Of a stretch of DNA of 64,000 nt, positions 62,297 through 64,000 are shown piece by piece. Both the position numbers and the translations under genes were made by a program. The stretch covers positions 1 through 64,000 of the forward strand of contig CAADGV010000040.1 of the NCBI GenBank assembly GCA_900696645.1, read 5' to 3'. The notes beneath the pieces are model-generated. The model was not told the origin of the DNA. It saw nothing but the letters and a program-made list of their open reading frames with translations, and searched no databases. Each line of letters begins with the position of its first letter. The stretch's first letter is position 1. The stretch is from an uncultured Chlorobiota bacterium (GTDB lineage: Bacteria; Bacteroidota; Ignavibacteria; UBA10030; UBA6906).

Positions 62297-63352
62297 TCAA
62301 TTTGAGAATGTTGGTATTGAGATAAGAGAACGACTATTCGATTTCGAAAGGTAGGAGAGGTCAACGCGACGCCCCCCCGCTTTGATGGAAATGTTCGCTG
62401 CTTCAAGAACTTTCACCACGTTCACGCCGGCCTGGCCATCGGAAATGGAAGGCTTGCCCGTATTGATGCAATCGACGAATTCAGTAGCCATTCGTGCAAG
62501 CGCCTCGCCCGTATCAATGTTGGGAGAATACATGTCACCGGTGCGGTACTGCACAAGTTTCTTGTACACCGCGTCTTCACCTTTGACATCGACGCCCCTG
62601 TCGTACACCTTGATTTTCTCGCTTGCTTCCATGTCGTCGTACACCACCATGAGCTTTGTCCCGCCAAGAAGGATTTTGCGAACCTTGACCGGTGAGAGCC
62701 AGTTAACGTGGAACTGCGCTATGAGCTTTTCAGCAAAATGTACGGTAACATAGGCAACATCTTCATACTCGCTGAAATGATTGACGCCTACGCAGGAAAC
62801 AGCTACCGGTTTGCCGTCTATGAGGTAGTCCATAATAGAGATGTCGTGCGGAGCAAGGTCCCAGATAACGTTCGTATCATGTTGGAAGAGTCCGAGGTTC
62901 ACACGCACCGAGTCGAAATAGAGAACGTCTCCGATATCCCCTTTCGTGATAAGTTCTTTCATTTTCTGGACGGCACTCGTGTACACGAATGTGTGGTCAA
63001 CCATAAGTGTTAGCATTTTGGAGTAGGCCAGATCCAGCAGTTCTTCCGCCTCTGTTGTTGTCGACGCCATTGGTTTTTCCAGGAGAAGATGCTTGCCTGC
63101 CTTCAGCACTCTCATGCCGAGCGGGTAGTGTGTGGAAACGGGCGTTGAGACGACAACCCCCTCAATGTCATCGCGCCACACAATATCATCAAACGATGAT
63201 GTCGTTTCGACAGTCGGGAACTTCTTGCGTATGTTTTCCAAACGTCTTGGCAACGTATCGCATGCAACAACACCTTCGACCCCGTCAATACTGAGGAAGT
63301 TTCTGACCAAATTCGGGCCCCAGTAGCCTAAACCGACGACCGCTATTTTCAT
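62297..63352 (-). CDS. Gfo/Idh/MocA family sugar oxidoreductase (WbpB-like)
   Basis: 351 residues. Nucleotide fold KIAVVGLGYWGPNLVRNFLSIDGV, then VVSTPVSTHYPLGMRVLKAGKHLLLEKPMASTTTEAEELL with the catalytic EKP motif. HDTNVIWDLAPHDISIMDYLI contains the conserved Asp and His. In WbpB-type enzymes the 3-hydroxyl of a UDP-sugar acid is oxidised to a ketone for the following aminotransferase. Neighbours (acetyltransferase, sugar transferase) support a role in nucleotide sugar synthesis. Confidence 0.92.
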   Translation of the reverse strand: MKIAVVGLGYWGPNLVRNFLSIDGVEGVVACDTLPRRLENIRKKFPTVETTSSFDDIVWRDDIEGVVVSTPVSTHYPLGMRVLKAGKHLLLEKPMASTTTEAEELLDLAYSKMLTLMVDHTFVYTSAVQKMKELITKGDIGDVLYFDSVRVNLGLFQHDTNVIWDLAPHDISIMDYLIDGKPVAVSCVGVNHFSEYEDVAYVTVHFAEKLIAQFHVNWLSPVKVRKILLGGTKLMVVYDDMEASEKIKVYDRGVDVKGEDAVYKKLVQYRTGDMYSPNIDTGEALARMATEFVDCINTGKPSISDGQAGVNVVKVLEAANISIKAGGRRVDLSYLSKSNSRSLISIPTFSN

Positions 63353-63369
63353 TTACTGTCCCTTGAATA

Positions 63370-64000
63370 TTATTTTGCCCCCATTCCGAAGAGCATGACA
63401 GGAATCGTCTTCAGCATGACTCTCAGATCAAGGACAAATGAAGCATTCTGGATATAGTGCAAATCAAGAACAACCATATCGTCAAAGCTGACAACACTGC
63501 GCCCCACAACTTGCCACATTCCCGTGAGGCCCGGCAAAACACTCAACCGGCGTTTGTGCCATTCTTCAAACTGCTCCAGTTCGTATGGCAGGCACGGCCG
63601 GGGGCCGACGATACTCATTTCCCCTTTGAGCACATTGATCAATTGGGGAAATTCATCAATGCTCAGCTTGCGGAGCCACTTGCCGACGACTGTTACCCGT
63701 GCCTCATTGACAATCTTTGCAGATGATTGTTGGATCGGTTGCCCGTTCCGCTTCGTTCTGATAAAGGCAGCCATTTGTTTCTTACGCTCTTCATCGTCGC
63801 CCGAGCCCACGGTCATCGAGCGAAATTTGTAGAGGTTAAAGAGCTTGCCGTTCTTGCCAACCCGTACTTGACGATAAAAAACAGAGCCCTTGGAGTTGAG
63901 CTTGATCAGCAAGGCGACAACCGCAAACATTGGAGACAACAGAATCAATGTGAGTATTGAAACGAACATGTCGAATCCGCGTTTGTACAGTTCCTTCCTC
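63370..64000 (-). CDS. Undecaprenyl-phosphate sugar phosphotransferase, partial
   Basis: Runs off the right edge; the frame continues upstream of the ATG at 63969 as RKELYKRGFD. The visible part is the catalytic unit: MFVSILTLILLSPMFAVVALLIKL membrane segment, [49 protein letters not shown] and LPGLTGMWQVVGRS. The Asp-Glu dyad is intact. It transfers a sugar-1-phosphate to undecaprenyl phosphate. The upstream part probably holds the membrane and Rossmann domains seen in WcaJ-type proteins, but this lies outside the window. Confidence 0.9.
   Translation of the reverse strand, partial: RKELYKRGFDMFVSILTLILLSPMFAVVALLIKLNSKGSVFYRQVRVGKNGKLFNLYKFRSMTVGSGDDEERKKQMAAFIRTKRNGQPIQQSSAKIVNEARVTVVGKWLRKLSIDEFPQLINVLKGEMSIVGPRPCLPYELEQFEEWHKRRLSVLPGLTGMWQVVGRSVVSFDDMVVLDLHYIQNASFVLDLRVMLKTIPVMLFGMGAK

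Overview
The window looks like a chromosome segment of an FCB-group bacterium, probably from the Ignavibacteria/Chlorobi-Bacteroidota neighbourhood. Two secreted proteins end in type IX secretion sorting domains carrying the PNPFNP signature, and there are many outer-membrane barrels and OmpA proteins. No rRNA, CRISPR array or complete insertion sequence is visible. Taxonomy is an inference from protein style only.

Layout. 0.1-4.6 kb: a minus-strand operon (M20 peptidase, secreted cyanophycinase, YfcC transporter, then a sorting-domain protein). 4.75-4.95 kb: tRNA-Gln and tRNA-Glu. 5.3-12 kb: a plus-strand run of membrane and secreted proteins of unknown function, then an OmpA protein with calcium-binding repeats. 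12.2-13.2 kb: tRNA-Arg(ACG) and a ROK kinase. 13.7-34.7 kb: a minus-strand island of envelope and stress-type genes (OmpA proteins, small membrane proteins, CsbD, DUF4398, DUF932, an expansin, an aldo/keto reductase) that ends in an operon for a B12/radical SAM protein, two NarL-type response regulators and a KaiC-like ATPase. 35.0-35.2 kb: tRNA-Arg(TCG) and a broken copy of its 3' end. 35.3-42.7 kb: housekeeping genes (tadA, prfA, DUF1385, flippase, nadC, thioesterase, methyltransferase, accA). 42.8-64 kb: a large minus-strand surface-polysaccharide locus with wza, wzz, wzy, wzx, glycosyltransferases, nucleotide-sugar enzymes and phosphoglycosyl transferases. It runs off the right edge.

Main observation. 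Eight intergenic sites in the 15-35 kb island, all on the minus strand, carry the same roughly 36-bp element. Each lies a nearly fixed distance (19-20 bp) upstream of a -10-like hexamer (TAnACT type), with no good -35 box, and each heads a different operon. This is the layout of activator-dependent promoters. The island therefore looks like one regulon. The operon that encodes the two NarL-type regulators and the KaiC-like protein has its own, more diverged copy, which suggests autoregulation. The element also explains gene starts, for example it moves the radical SAM start to 34566.

Other points: a (CAAAAA)8 microsatellite in the leader of one regulator; a receiver domain that has lost its phospho-aspartate; a 30-nt double-hairpin insertion inside a duplicated tRNA 3' end; a fusion of the two unrelated phosphoglycosyl transferase folds; a glycosyltransferase fused to a decayed phosphoglycosyl transferase; and a REP-transposase-like protein without its HUH motif.
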